From Paracoccaceae bacterium (lineage in GTDB: Bacteria > Pseudomonadota > Alphaproteobacteria > Rhodobacterales > Rhodobacteraceae): a stretch of 64,000 bases of DNA. A model generated the notes under the pieces. The model had not been told where the DNA came from. It searched no databases and saw only the letters and a list, made by a program, of their open reading frames with translations. Position 1 is the first letter of the stretch. The number at the start of each line of letters is the position of its first letter. The position numbers and the translations under genes were made by a program. Where the stretch lies: contig JANSYL010000004.1 in NCBI GenBank assembly GCA_024742455.1, positions 124,001 through 188,000 of the forward strand, read 5' to 3'. This document shows positions 37,320 through 44,792 of the stretch, piece by piece.

Positions 37320-39221
37320 ATGGCAGGGACAGGGGCCACCGGCCCGGACGACGACACGGCGATCATGGACGACACAGCGCATCACGACCGGGCCGGGGCG
37401 GGCGGCGGTGCCAGCCCGATCCGGACCTATCTTGAAACCCTGCATGCGACCCTCTTGCCCGATACCCGGGGCGCGGTTGCCGATTACATCCCCGAGCTCA
37501 GCAAGGCCTGCCCGGATGACCTTGTCATCACCATCGCGACAGTCGACGGCAAGCTTTACAGCGTGGGCGCTGCTCAGACCCCGTTTTCGATCCAGTCGAT
37601 GTCGAAACCCTTTACCTATGGTTACGCGTTGCGCGAACACGGGCCCGAGCGGGTGTTGCAACAGGTGGGGGTCGAACCCACGGGCGAGGCGTTCAACGCC
37701 ATCGTGCTGGATGATGTCAACAACCGCCCCTTCAACCCGATGGTCAATGCCGGGGCCATCGCGATCACCGAACTGATCGAAGGCCCGACCGAGGCCGCCC
37801 GGATCCAGACGATGCTGAAGCTCTTCAGCGATATGGCCGGCCGACCGCTGGAGATCGACGAGGCGGTCTATGCGTCCGAGCTGGAAACCGGCCACCGCAA
37901 CCGGGCGATTGCCTACATGATGCTGAACTCCGGCATGATCCGCTCGGCCCCCGAGGATGTGCTGACGCTCTATTTCAAGCAATGCGCGGTTCTGGTGACC
38001 TGTGAAGACATGGCGATGATGGCGGCAACGCTCGCGGCCGGGGGGCGCAACCCGCTGACCGGGGCCCAGGTGTTCGACCCCGACCATGTGCGCGATATCC
38101 TGACGCTGATGAGCACTTGCGGCATGTACAACTATGCCGGTCAATGGGCGTTCGAGGTGGGTATTCCGGCCAAGAGCGGTGTCGCCGGGGGCATTTTCGC
38201 CGTGATCCCGGGGCAGGCGGGCATCGCCGTCTATTCCCCGCCGCTCGACCCGCATGGCAATTCGATCCGCGGGGTGGAGGCGTGCAAGGCGCTGAGCCGC
38301 GAGTTCTCGCTCCATTCCTTCGCTGATCATACCCGGGTGGCCACGACCATCCGCCGCGAGGTGCGCGGCAGCGAGGTGACATCGAAACGGCTGCGGTCAG
38401 GGGCGGAGCGCGAATTGCTGGCCCGGACCGGCGACCGGATCGTGATGCTGGAGGTGCAGGGCGCGCTTTATTTCGGGTCGACCGAGCTTCTGATCCGCCG
38501 CATGGCCGAGGTGACGGCCGATTGCGCCGACCTGATCGTCGATTTCAAGCGTGTCTCCTTCGCCGATGCCCCGGCCAAGCGGCTGATCGAACAGGCGGTG
38601 CGGGGCTTTCCCCATGGCGAAAAGACCCTGACCTTTGCCGGGATCGCGCCGGGTGGTCCGCTTGACGACCTGCAGGCGCGGCTGAAGGATGCCGGGCTGC
38701 ACGTGGCTGACGACCATGATACCGCGCTGGAACACTGCGAGGCGCGGCTGCTGGACCGGTTCGTGGAAACCGCCGATACGACGCAGTTCTCGCTTGGCAA
38801 GCTGGACCTGTTCGCGGGGCTCGGACGGGCCGAGCTGGCCGCGCTGGAACGGGTGGTGGTGCCGTTCCATTACGAACCCGATGATATCGTCGTGCGTCAG
38901 GGGGATCGCGCGGTGATGTTCTACGTTGTGGCCAGCGGCGCGGTGCGGGTGTCGATCGCCATCGCCGACGGATCGCATCGCCGCCTTGCCTCGATCGGAC
39001 CGGGGCAGGGTTTTGGCGAGATCGCGCTGGTCGAGGACGCGACGCGCACGGCGGACGTCTATGCCGAGGAACGCACGGTATGCTACGGTTTTCCGGTGGA
39101 GGCCGTGCGCGATCTGGGTCGCGACCACCGCGATCTTCTGGCCACGATCCTGGGCAACATGGTTCGCAACCTGACCGCGCGGCTGGGCCAGGCCAATGAA
39201 GAGATCCGCGCGCTGCTGTGA
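37320..39221 (+). CDS. glsA: Glutaminase A fused to STAS and cyclic-nucleotide-binding domains
   Basis: This 633-residue protein has a serine-dependent glutaminase domain at about 31-350. The catalytic SxxK is SMSK (Ser93, Lys96), and NNRPFNPMVNAGAI and KSGVAGGIFAVIPG are also conserved. It hydrolyses glutamine to glutamate and ammonia. A STAS-like domain follows at about 375-480 (LEVQGALYFGSTELLIRRM, then ADLIVDFKRVSFAD). A cyclic-nucleotide-binding domain follows at about 490-620, with the phosphate-binding cassette FGEIALVEDATRTADV. Glutaminases are normally about 310 residues, so the C-terminal half is probably regulatory. The start at 37320 is uncertain because ribosome sites are weak; 37365 is an alternative. 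Confidence 0.9.
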   Translation: MAGTGATGPDDDTAIMDDTAHHDRAGAGGGASPIRTYLETLHATLLPDTRGAVADYIPELSKACPDDLVITIATVDGKLYSVGAAQTPFSIQSMSKPFTYGYALREHGPERVLQQVGVEPTGEAFNAIVLDDVNNRPFNPMVNAGAIAITELIEGPTEAARIQTMLKLFSDMAGRPLEIDEAVYASELETGHRNRAIAYMMLNSGMIRSAPEDVLTLYFKQCAVLVTCEDMAMMAATLAAGGRNPLTGAQVFDPDHVRDILTLMSTCGMYNYAGQWAFEVGIPAKSGVAGGIFAVIPGQAGIAVYSPPLDPHGNSIRGVEACKALSREFSLHSFADHTRVATTIRREVRGSEVTSKRLRSGAERELLARTGDRIVMLEVQGALYFGSTELLIRRMAEVTADCADLIVDFKRVSFADAPAKRLIEQAVRGFPHGEKTLTFAGIAPGGPLDDLQARLKDAGLHVADDHDTALEHCEARLLDRFVETADTTQFSLGKLDLFAGLGRAELAALERVVVPFHYEPDDIVVRQGDRAVMFYVVASGAVRVSIAIADGSHRRLASIGPGQGFGEIALVEDATRTADVYAEERTVCYGFPVEAVRDLGRDHRDLLATILGNMVRNLTARLGQANEEIRALL

Positions 39222-39242
39222 CCGAGATCCGGTGACACGCAG

Positions 39243-39270
39243 TTGACACTGGCCTTGCAATCGCTAAAAG
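39243..39270 (+). promoter_or_regulatory. Sigma-70 promoter of rpsD
   Basis: A perfect -35 (TTGACA, 39243-39248) is followed after 16 bases by TAAAAG (39265-39270). The predicted transcript has a leader of about 115 bases before the rpsD start. Confidence 0.6.
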
Positions 39271-39318
39271 CCCGGCATCGCTGGCCCACGGGGCGGCGTT
39301 TTCATTGGTGTTGGTGGC

Positions 39319-39350
39319 CCCCGCAAGGGGATGCCTGTCGGCCGAAAGGC
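39319..39350 (+). promoter_or_regulatory. rpsD leader with two tetraloop hairpins
   Basis: CCCC-GCAA-GGGG (39319-39330) and GCC-GAAA-GGC (39341-39350) are hairpins capped by GNRA tetraloops, 42-73 bases before the rpsD start. In many bacteria S4 represses its own messenger through leader structure, so this may be the autoregulatory site. That is inference. Confidence 0.4.
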
Positions 39351-39391
39351 AAAGGACAACGCCCTTCGCAACAGCAGAAGGAGATCAGACG

Positions 39392-40012
39392 GTGACCAAA
39401 CGCACCTCTGCCAAGTACAAGATCGACCGCCGGATGGGCGAAAACATCTGGGGCCGCCCGAAATCCCCCGTCAACAAGCGCGAATACGGCCCTGGCCAGC
39501 ACGGCCAGCGCCGCAAGGGCAAGATGTCGGATTTCGGCCTGCAGCTGCGCGCCAAGCAGAAACTCAAAGGCTACTACGGCGACCTGACCGAGAAACAGTT
39601 CCGCCGCATCTATGCCGAGGCCGAGCGGGTGAAGGGCGACACCGGTGAGAACCTGATCGGCCTTCTGGAACGCCGCCTGGACGCCGTGGTCTACCGCGCG
39701 AAATTCGTGCCGACCATGTTCGCCGCGCGCCAGTTCGTGAACCACGGCCACGTCAAGGTGAACGGCCAGCGCGTCAACATCCCGTCTTACCGTGTGAAGG
39801 AAGGCGATGTGATCGAGGTGCGTGACAAGTCCAAGCAGATGGCCGTGCTGCTGGAGGCCGTGCAACTGGCCGAACGCGACGTGCCCGATTACATCGACGC
39901 CGATCATTCCAAGATGACCGCCACCTTCGTGCGCACCCCGGGCCTGGGCGATGTGCCCTATCCGGTGATGATGGAGCCGAACCTCGTCATCGAATACTAC
40001 GCCCAGAACTGA
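39392..40012 (+). CDS. rpsD: 30S ribosomal protein S4
   Basis: This 206-residue primary 16S rRNA-binding protein of the small subunit starts [20 protein letters not shown]. The RNA-binding S4 domain ([19 protein letters not shown] and [25 protein letters not shown]) lies in the second half. It starts with GTG at 39392, with AAGGAG eight bases before it; this is the alpha-proteobacterial isolated rpsD, not in the alpha operon. The N-terminal region lacks the zinc-binding cysteines seen in some S4 proteins. A strong terminator follows at 40040-40062. Confidence 0.97.
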   Translation: MTKRTSAKYKIDRRMGENIWGRPKSPVNKREYGPGQHGQRRKGKMSDFGLQLRAKQKLKGYYGDLTEKQFRRIYAEAERVKGDTGENLIGLLERRLDAVVYRAKFVPTMFAARQFVNHGHVKVNGQRVNIPSYRVKEGDVIEVRDKSKQMAVLLEAVQLAERDVPDYIDADHSKMTATFVRTPGLGDVPYPVMMEPNLVIEYYAQN

Positions 40013-40039
40013 TCTGGACGCGGAATATGGTTCGAAAGG

Positions 40040-40062
40040 GCCGCCCCAAGGGGCGGCTTTTT
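40040..40062 (+). terminator. Rho-independent terminator of rpsD
   Basis: GCCGCCCC (40040-40047) pairs perfectly with GGGGCGGC (40050-40057) and is followed by TTTTT (40058-40062). It lies 28 bases past the rpsD stop. Confidence 0.92.
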
Positions 40063-40258
40063 CATGTCCGGGGCACGGGGCAGGGCGCTATCAGGATCGA
40101 GCATTCCTGCAAGTCATTGTCTGGATTTACAATTGCGGGGTTCTTTGCCCTTTCGAAAGTGATCTTGACCCGGCTTTGCCCACCGCCCGCCCGCCCCTGT
40201 GCGCCAGCGCACCCTTCGCCCTCTCGCCAAGGCGCGGGCTTTGGATTAGACGACGCCG

Positions 40259-41512
40259 ATGGCATTGGGCGACCGATTGAACACCGTGACCTTGGAACAG
40301 GCCAAGGGGCTGCCGCGCTGGCGGCAACCCGTGGCGCTTCTGGCGGTCATGGCCTTCGCGATGCCGGTGGCCTTTGCCACCTGGTCGGCGCTGCTGAACA
40401 ATTTCGTCATCGAGATGGCGGGGTTCGACGGGGCCGATATCGGGTGGCTGCACACGGTGCGGGAAATCCCCGGGTTTCTGGCCATCGCGGTGATCCTGCT
40501 GATCATCTTCATCCGCGAACAGGTGCTGGCACTGATCTCCTTGATCCTGCTGGGCGTGGCGACCGCGCTGACGGCGCAATTCCCGAGCCTTGGTGGATTG
40601 CTGTTCATCACGCTGCTCAGTTCCATCGGGTTCCATTACTACGAGACCGTCAACCAGTCGCTGCAGCTGCAATGGCTGGACAAGAAGACCGCGCCGCAAA
40701 CGCTGGGCTGGCTGCTGGCCGTGGGGTCGGGAGCGACGCTGCTGGTCTATGCGGCAATCGTGACGACCTGGCGGGCCTTCGACCTGAGCTATGACCTGGT
40801 CTACTGGATCGCAGGCGGGACGACGGCGCTGATCGCGGCGGCCTCGTTGCTGATCTTTCCGCAATTCGAAAGCCCGAACGCCCAGACCAAGCGAATGGTA
40901 TTGCGCCGACGCTACTGGCTCTATTACGCGCTGCAGTTCATGTCGGGTGCGCGGCGGCAGATTTTCGTGGTCTTTGCCGCCTTCATGATGGTCGAACGCT
41001 ACGGGTTCGACGTGCATCAGATCACCGCGCTGATCATGGTGACGCTGATGGCCAATATGATCCTTGCCCCGCTTCTAGGGCGGGTGGTGTCCTTTTTCGG
41101 GGAACGCGCAGCGCTGATCGTGGAATATGCCGGGCTGGCGGGGATTTTCCTGCTTTATGCCGGGCTTTACGTCTATGACTGGGGGCCGGTGACGGCCGGT
41201 ATTCTTTACGTGCTGAACAACATCTTTTTCGCGCTGGCGCTGGCCATCAAGACCTATTTCCAGAAAATCGCCGACCCCGCTGATATTGCACCGACGGCGG
41301 CCGTGGCCTTCACCATCAACCATATCGCGGCGGTGTTCCTGCCTGCCGCGCTGGGCTATCTGTGGCTGACCTCGCCCATAAGTGTGTATCTGCTGGCGGC
41401 GGGCATGGCGGGTATCTCGCTGATCCTTTCGCTGTTCGTGCCGCGCCATCCCGAACCGGGGCGCGAGACCGTGTTCGTGCCGCTCGCCGTGCGCCCGACT
41501 CCTGCGGAATGA
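40259..41512 (+). CDS. MFS transporter
   Basis: This 417-residue inner-membrane protein has about 12 hydrophobic helices, beginning VALLAVMAFAMPVAFATWSAL and ending YLLAAGMAGISLILSLFV, with a central cytoplasmic loop (FPQFESPNAQTKRMVLRRR). The substrate is unknown. Its stop TGA overlaps the first ATG of prmA (ATGA), so the two are cotranslated. The gap to rpsD includes the rpsD terminator, so a separate promoter must exist within about 200 bases. Confidence 0.85.
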   Translation: MALGDRLNTVTLEQAKGLPRWRQPVALLAVMAFAMPVAFATWSALLNNFVIEMAGFDGADIGWLHTVREIPGFLAIAVILLIIFIREQVLALISLILLGVATALTAQFPSLGGLLFITLLSSIGFHYYETVNQSLQLQWLDKKTAPQTLGWLLAVGSGATLLVYAAIVTTWRAFDLSYDLVYWIAGGTTALIAAASLLIFPQFESPNAQTKRMVLRRRYWLYYALQFMSGARRQIFVVFAAFMMVERYGFDVHQITALIMVTLMANMILAPLLGRVVSFFGERAALIVEYAGLAGIFLLYAGLYVYDWGPVTAGILYVLNNIFFALALAIKTYFQKIADPADIAPTAAVAFTINHIAAVFLPAALGYLWLTSPISVYLLAAGMAGISLILSLFVPRHPEPGRETVFVPLAVRPTPAE

Positions 41513-41532
41513 CCATGACCATGACCATGACC
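41509..41532 (+). repeat. Four tandem ATGACC hexamers at the prmA start
   Basis: ATGACC is repeated four times in tandem, giving four successive in-frame ATG codons at 41509, 41515, 41521 and 41527. The first overlaps the stop of the MFS gene. Changes in copy number would keep the frame but alter the number of starts. Confidence 0.9.
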
Positions 41533-42396
41533 ACGATCACCGCCTTCACCATCCTGCCCGGAAAGTCGCCCGCCGAGGCGCTGGGCGCGGCCCTGGAAGA
41601 GATCGATCCGGTCCCCACGGGCATCGGCGTTTTCGAGATCGAGGACGGATCCGGGATGTGGGAAGTCGGCGCCTATTTCACGGAAAGCCCTGACGAGATC
41701 GCGCTGGCGATCCTGGCCGCCGCCCATGGCGCGCAGCCCTTCGTGGTCTCGGAATTGCCCGAAACCGACTGGGTCGCGCATGTGCGCCGTGCGCTGCATC
41801 CGGTCGAGGCGGGGCGGTTCTTTGTCTATGGCAGCCATGATGCCGACAAGCTGCCCGACGGGCGGGTGGGCCTGCATATCGAGGCGGCGATGGCATTCGG
41901 CACGGGGCATCACGGCACGACACAGGGCTGCCTTGAGGCATTCGATGCGCTGCTGTCGGACGGGGTGCGGCCGGCAAGTGTCGCCGATATCGGATGCGGC
42001 ACCGCCGTTCTGGCGATCGCGGCGGCGAAAGAACTGCCCGGATCGGTCATCGCCTCGGATATCGACGCCGTCGCGGTCGAGGTGGCGACGGCCAATGCGG
42101 CGGCCAATGGCGTGGCGGACCATGTACATTGCATCGAGGCTGCGGGGTTCGATCACCCCGACCTGGCTGCTGCCGCACCCTTTGGCCTGGTCTTCGCCAA
42201 TATCCTCAAGCCGCCGCTGATCGCGCTTGCCCCGGATATGGCGGCCCATATCGCCCCTGGCGGCACCGCGATCCTGTCGGGGCTGCTGACGGATCAGGCG
42301 GCGGATGTGCTGGCCGCCTATCGCGCGCAGGGCTTTGACCTGGTTGCCCGGCGCGACCTTGGGGAATGGGCGACGCTGACGCTGACACGGGTTTGA
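41509..42396 (+). CDS. prmA: Ribosomal protein L11 methyltransferase
   Basis: This 295-residue AdoMet-dependent enzyme methylates lysines and the N-terminus of ribosomal protein L11. The AdoMet site is DIGCGTAVLAIAAAK with the acidic residue SDIDAVAVE at the end of strand two, and the catalytic-loop region is FANILKPPLIALAPDM. The preceding FGTGHHGTTQGCL is the PrmA signature. The N-terminal substrate-binding domain is present. Which of four tandem ATGs is used is unclear; the first overlaps the upstream stop. Confidence 0.94.
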   Translation: MTMTMTMTTITAFTILPGKSPAEALGAALEEIDPVPTGIGVFEIEDGSGMWEVGAYFTESPDEIALAILAAAHGAQPFVVSELPETDWVAHVRRALHPVEAGRFFVYGSHDADKLPDGRVGLHIEAAMAFGTGHHGTTQGCLEAFDALLSDGVRPASVADIGCGTAVLAIAAAKELPGSVIASDIDAVAVEVATANAAANGVADHVHCIEAAGFDHPDLAAAAPFGLVFANILKPPLIALAPDMAAHIAPGGTAILSGLLTDQAADVLAAYRAQGFDLVARRDLGEWATLTLTRV

Positions 42397-42533
42397 CCGG
42401 GTTCTGACCGGGGCCTGATCCGGGCGTGAGGGTAACTTGGCGTGAACGAATTGTTTCCGCCCAAAGCCTGCAAATCGACACAATAACCGGCTATTTGCCC
42501 GGAAAAGGCACAAAAGCCCCTGAGAAGAGCGGT

Positions 42534-42902
42534 ATGTCCGACGATCACGAAGCCTTCGCCGCGCGACTGGAGCGCATCAAGGCGGCCCAGAATTACCGGG
42601 CCGGCCGACCGGTGATGGTGCGGCCTGACGGCTTGATCGTGCCGCGCGATCCGCAGCCGCGCCTGCGGTTCGTGTTTCCGCTGAAGGGTCTGATCATCGC
42701 CTTCTGCGCCGCCGTCGCCGTGAAGGCCTACCTGATCTGGTTCCTGGGCGGTGACACCTATTCGGTCGCGGTGATGAGCCTGTTGAACGGGTCGCCCCTG
42801 GAACAGGTTGCCGGTCAGATCCTGGCGCCTGACGGCGTGTCGCTGTGGCTGGTCGGAAAATACGAGACTCTGGCCTTCTTCCTCACCGAGATGCGCGGCT
42901 GA
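42534..42902 (+). CDS. Small single-pass membrane protein, hypothetical
   Basis: This 122-residue protein has a soluble N-terminus (FAARLERIKAAQNYRAGRPV), one transmembrane helix (GLIIAFCAAVAVKAYLIWFL) and a C-terminal domain of about 45 residues (YSVAVMSLLNGSPLEQVAGQILAPDG). I do not recognise the family. The ATG at 42534 was chosen for its conserved-looking MSDDHEAFAARL start; the upstream 36 codons look non-coding. A minus-strand terminator for the next gene lies just after it. Confidence 0.65.
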   Translation: MSDDHEAFAARLERIKAAQNYRAGRPVMVRPDGLIVPRDPQPRLRFVFPLKGLIIAFCAAVAVKAYLIWFLGGDTYSVAVMSLLNGSPLEQVAGQILAPDGVSLWLVGKYETLAFFLTEMRG

Positions 42903-42931
42903 CACGCCGCCGGCACTTGCACTCCGACACG

Positions 42932-42958
42932 AAAAAGGCGCCCCGTCAGCGGGGCGCC
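42932..42958 (-). terminator. Rho-independent terminator of the DUF1127 gene
   Basis: On the minus strand, GGCGCCCCG (42958-42950) pairs perfectly with CGGGGCGCC (42945-42937) around a 4-base loop and is followed by TTTTT (42936-42932). It lies 26 bases past the DUF1127 stop. Confidence 0.9.
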
Positions 42959-42983
42959 CAATGCCTTCGGACATCTGCCGGAC

Positions 42984-43190
42984 TTAGCGCGCGATGCGCC
43001 CGCCTGCGGCGATGTTTTCGATATCGCTGCGCACCAGGCCCAGATCGGCCAATTCGCGGTCCGACAGGCGCGACAGCGAGTTGCGGGTCACGCGGGCGTC
43101 GTTCCAGGACACCAGTTTGCCGACGATATCGGCAAGGACACGGGTGGCGCTGAAGCCGGCGCCAACGGAGCGGTTCGTGATGATGGCCAT
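42984..43190 (-). CDS. DUF1127 domain protein
   Basis: This 68-residue, positively charged protein has the family's conserved core NSLSRLSDRELADLGLVRSDI near its C-terminus. DUF1127 (YjiS-like) proteins of alphaproteobacteria are small RNA-binding factors; Rhodobacter CcaF1, a family member, affects RNA turnover and small-RNA maturation. The start ATG at 43190 follows GGAAGAG. The gene is monocistronic between its own terminator and the 374-base gap before ruvC. I saw none of the CUCCUCCC-containing CcsR RNAs known after some relatives. Confidence 0.9.
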   Translation of the reverse strand: MAIITNRSVGAGFSATRVLADIVGKLVSWNDARVTRNSLSRLSDRELADLGLVRSDIENIAAGGRIAR

Positions 43191-43292
43191 CGGTCTCTTC
43201 CTTCCGATCGTCGATGATAAGGGGGCGGGTCATCCCGCCGGTCACAGGCTGGCAGCTAGGGAGATGGCGCGCGCGAAACAAGTCGCATTTTG

Positions 43293-43309
43293 TGCATGGA
43301 ACCCATGCA
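43293..43309. promoter_or_regulatory. Palindrome TGCATGG-AAC-CCATGCA
   Basis: This perfect 7-bp dyad with a 3-base centre lies 103 bases before the DUF1127 start and 256 before ruvC. Its size and symmetry fit a dimeric repressor site. No matching site was seen elsewhere in the window. Confidence 0.4.
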
Positions 43310-43344
43310 ATTTGCGCATGTCGAAATTCGCCGATAACCGTCTG

Positions 43345-43353
43345 TGATATAAG
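43345..43353 (+). promoter_or_regulatory. Extended -10 promoter element before ruvC
   Basis: TG-A-TATAAG (43345-43353) matches an extended -10 with five of six consensus bases. The -35 region is weak. It would give a ruvC leader of about 200 bases. Confidence 0.4.
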
Positions 43354-43495
43354 CGAAAATTGGCCGATGACATGTCGCAATCGGATACGGAAACGACGCT
43401 TTTGGACGCCCCGTTTCCGCCCCCGCCGCGCGCCGGGTATGGCCCTGCCGCGCGGGACGGAAGAAGTGTCGATATTCGACATCGACCTAGGAAAT

Positions 43496-43510
43496 GTTCG
43501 CGTTTCGTGC
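43496..43510 (+). promoter_or_regulatory. Imperfect LexA-like site (GTTC-N7-GTGC) before ruvC
   Basis: GTTC (43496-43499), seven bases, then GTGC (43507-43510) differs by one base from the alphaproteobacterial LexA box GTTC-N7-GTTC. It lies 55 bases before the ruvC start. The mismatch is in a conserved position, so this is a weak candidate. Confidence 0.25.
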
Positions 43511-43564
43511 TAGTGATGCAAAATCGCCGCAGGATAACCAAAAGCAAGCGGGCAGTGGGACGGG

Positions 43565-44068
43565 ATGCGCATCATCGGGATTGATCCGGGCCTCAGAAGG
43601 CTTGGCTGGGGGGTGATCGAGGCCGAATCGGGCCGTCTCCGTCATGTTGCCAACGGGGTCTGCGTCACCGGTGCGGGTGACCTGGCGCTGCGGTTGTTGC
43701 AGTTGCACGATGCGTTGTCCGAGGTGGTGGCCCGGTTCGCGCCCGAAGCGGCCGCCGTCGAACAGACCTTCGTGAACCGCGACGGGGCCGGGACGCTGAA
43801 ACTGGGCCAGGCGCGGGGGGTGGCGATGCTGGTGCCTGCGCGCGCGGGTCTGCCGGTGGCCGAATACGCCCCCAATGCCGTGAAGAAGGCCGTGGTGGGT
43901 GTGGGCCATGCCGACAAACGCCAGGTCGACCACATGGTGCGGCTGCAATTGCCGGGCGCGGTGCCCGAGGGGGCGGATGCGGCGGACGCGCTGGCCATTG
44001 CCCTGTGTCATGCCTTTCACGCGCAATCGGCGGCCCGGCTGGCGGTCGCGGTCGGGGGTGCGCGATGA
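43565..44068 (+). CDS. ruvC: Crossover junction endodeoxyribonuclease RuvC
   Basis: This 167-residue enzyme cleaves Holliday junctions symmetrically as a dimer. The four acidic catalytic residues are all present: Asp7 ([12 protein letters not shown]), Glu66 (VEQTFVNRD), and Asp138 and Asp141 ([14 protein letters not shown]). The start ATG follows GGGACGGG. The stop overlaps the ruvA start (ATGA), and the genes run ruvC-ruvA-ruvB as usual in this group. Confidence 0.97.
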   Translation: MRIIGIDPGLRRLGWGVIEAESGRLRHVANGVCVTGAGDLALRLLQLHDALSEVVARFAPEAAAVEQTFVNRDGAGTLKLGQARGVAMLVPARAGLPVAEYAPNAVKKAVVGVGHADKRQVDHMVRLQLPGAVPEGADAADALAIALCHAFHAQSAARLAVAVGGAR

Positions 44069-44712
44069 TCGGAAAGCTGACCGGGCGGCTCGACCTGCGC
44101 GCCGCCGATCACGTGCTGATCGACGTGGCCGGGGTGGGGTATATCGTGCATTGTTCGGAGCGGACGCTGGCCACGCTGCCCGGCGCGGGAGAGGCGGTGT
44201 CGCTTTATACCGAACTTCTGGTGCGCGAAGACCTTTTGCAGCTGTTCGGCTTTCAAACGCCCTATGAACGGGAATGGCACCGGCTCTTGACCTCGGTCCA
44301 GGGGATCGGGGCAAAGGCGTCGATGGCGATCCTGGGGGCGATCGGGGCCGAGGGCGTGGCGCGCGCCATCGCCATCGGCGACTGGTCGGCGATCAGGGCC
44401 GCGCCGGGTGTGGGTCCGAAACTGGCGCAGCGGGTGGTCAACGAATTGAAGGACAAGGCCCCGGCGGCGATGGCGCTGGGCGGCAGCCTGGTGGAGGCGA
44501 CGGGAGATGCGCCCGCAGCCCCCGCGATGCAATCCGGCCCGGCTGCAGCCGCAACCGCGCAGGCCGAGGCGCTGTCGGCGCTCGGCAACCTGGGCTATGC
44601 CCCGGGCGAGGCGGCGCAGGCGGTGGCCGAGGCCGCGGGCGCAGAGCCCGACGCCGAAACGCCCGCCCTGATCCGCGCCGCGCTGAAGCGGCTGGCGCCG
44701 AAGGAGGGATGA
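44065..44712 (+). CDS. ruvA: Holliday junction branch-migration protein RuvA
   Basis: This 215-residue junction-binding subunit begins [11 protein letters not shown]. The OB domain comes first, the helix-hairpin-helix pair is in [17 protein letters not shown] and [22 protein letters not shown], and the flexible linker leads to a C-terminal domain ([20 protein letters not shown]) that contacts RuvB. It tetramerises on the junction and recruits two RuvB rings. The end carries AAGGAGGG, which can serve as the ribosome site for a mini-ORF at 44712 that runs to ruvB. Confidence 0.97.
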   Translation: MIGKLTGRLDLRAADHVLIDVAGVGYIVHCSERTLATLPGAGEAVSLYTELLVREDLLQLFGFQTPYEREWHRLLTSVQGIGAKASMAILGAIGAEGVARAIAIGDWSAIRAAPGVGPKLAQRVVNELKDKAPAAMALGGSLVEATGDAPAAPAMQSGPAAAATAQAEALSALGNLGYAPGEAAQAVAEAAGAEPDAETPALIRAALKRLAPKEG

Positions 44713-44792
44713 TGAGCGGCACGCCGACCCGCGCGGGTGCATTCTTGTCGAAAAGGGTGCCCGGTCCCATCCAGGGGACCCGCGAACGATGA
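44712..44792 (+). CDS. Possible 26-codon coupling ORF between ruvA and ruvB
   Basis: An ATG at 44712 shares one base with the ruvA stop (TGATG) and follows the AAGGAGGG at the ruvA end. It is read for 26 codons (M-S-G-T-P-T-R-A-G through T-R-E-R) to a TGA that overlaps the ruvB ATG (ATGA, 44789-44792). Both ends therefore couple with the neighbours. The peptide is basic and has no recognisable domain. It may exist only to carry ribosomes across the 76-base gap, or could be a coincidence. Confidence 0.35.
   Translation: MSGTPTRAGAFLSKRVPGPIQGTRER

Larger units (their letters stand above)
43191..43564. other. Gene-free gap between the DUF1127 gene and ruvC
   Basis: This 374-base gap serves divergent genes. 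It holds a leader hairpin for the DUF1127 gene (GGCGGG-TCAT-CCCGCC, 43224-43239), a 17-bp palindrome (43293-43309), an extended -10 on the plus strand (43345-43353), a dyad TGTCGA-TAT-TCGACA (43467-43481) and an imperfect LexA-like site (43496-43510). Short open frames here, such as 43370-43584, lack ribosome sites and look non-coding. Confidence 0.6.

Noticed and set aside
42905-42983. CcsR-type small RNAs downstream of the DUF1127 gene
   Set aside because: Only one hairpin, the terminator, is present, and the CUCCUCCC loops of CcsR RNAs are missing.
43370-43584. Possible small gene before ruvC (MSQSDTETTLLDAP...)
   Set aside because: There is no ribosome site, codon use drifts, and it overlaps the ruvC start. 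It is more likely leader sequence.
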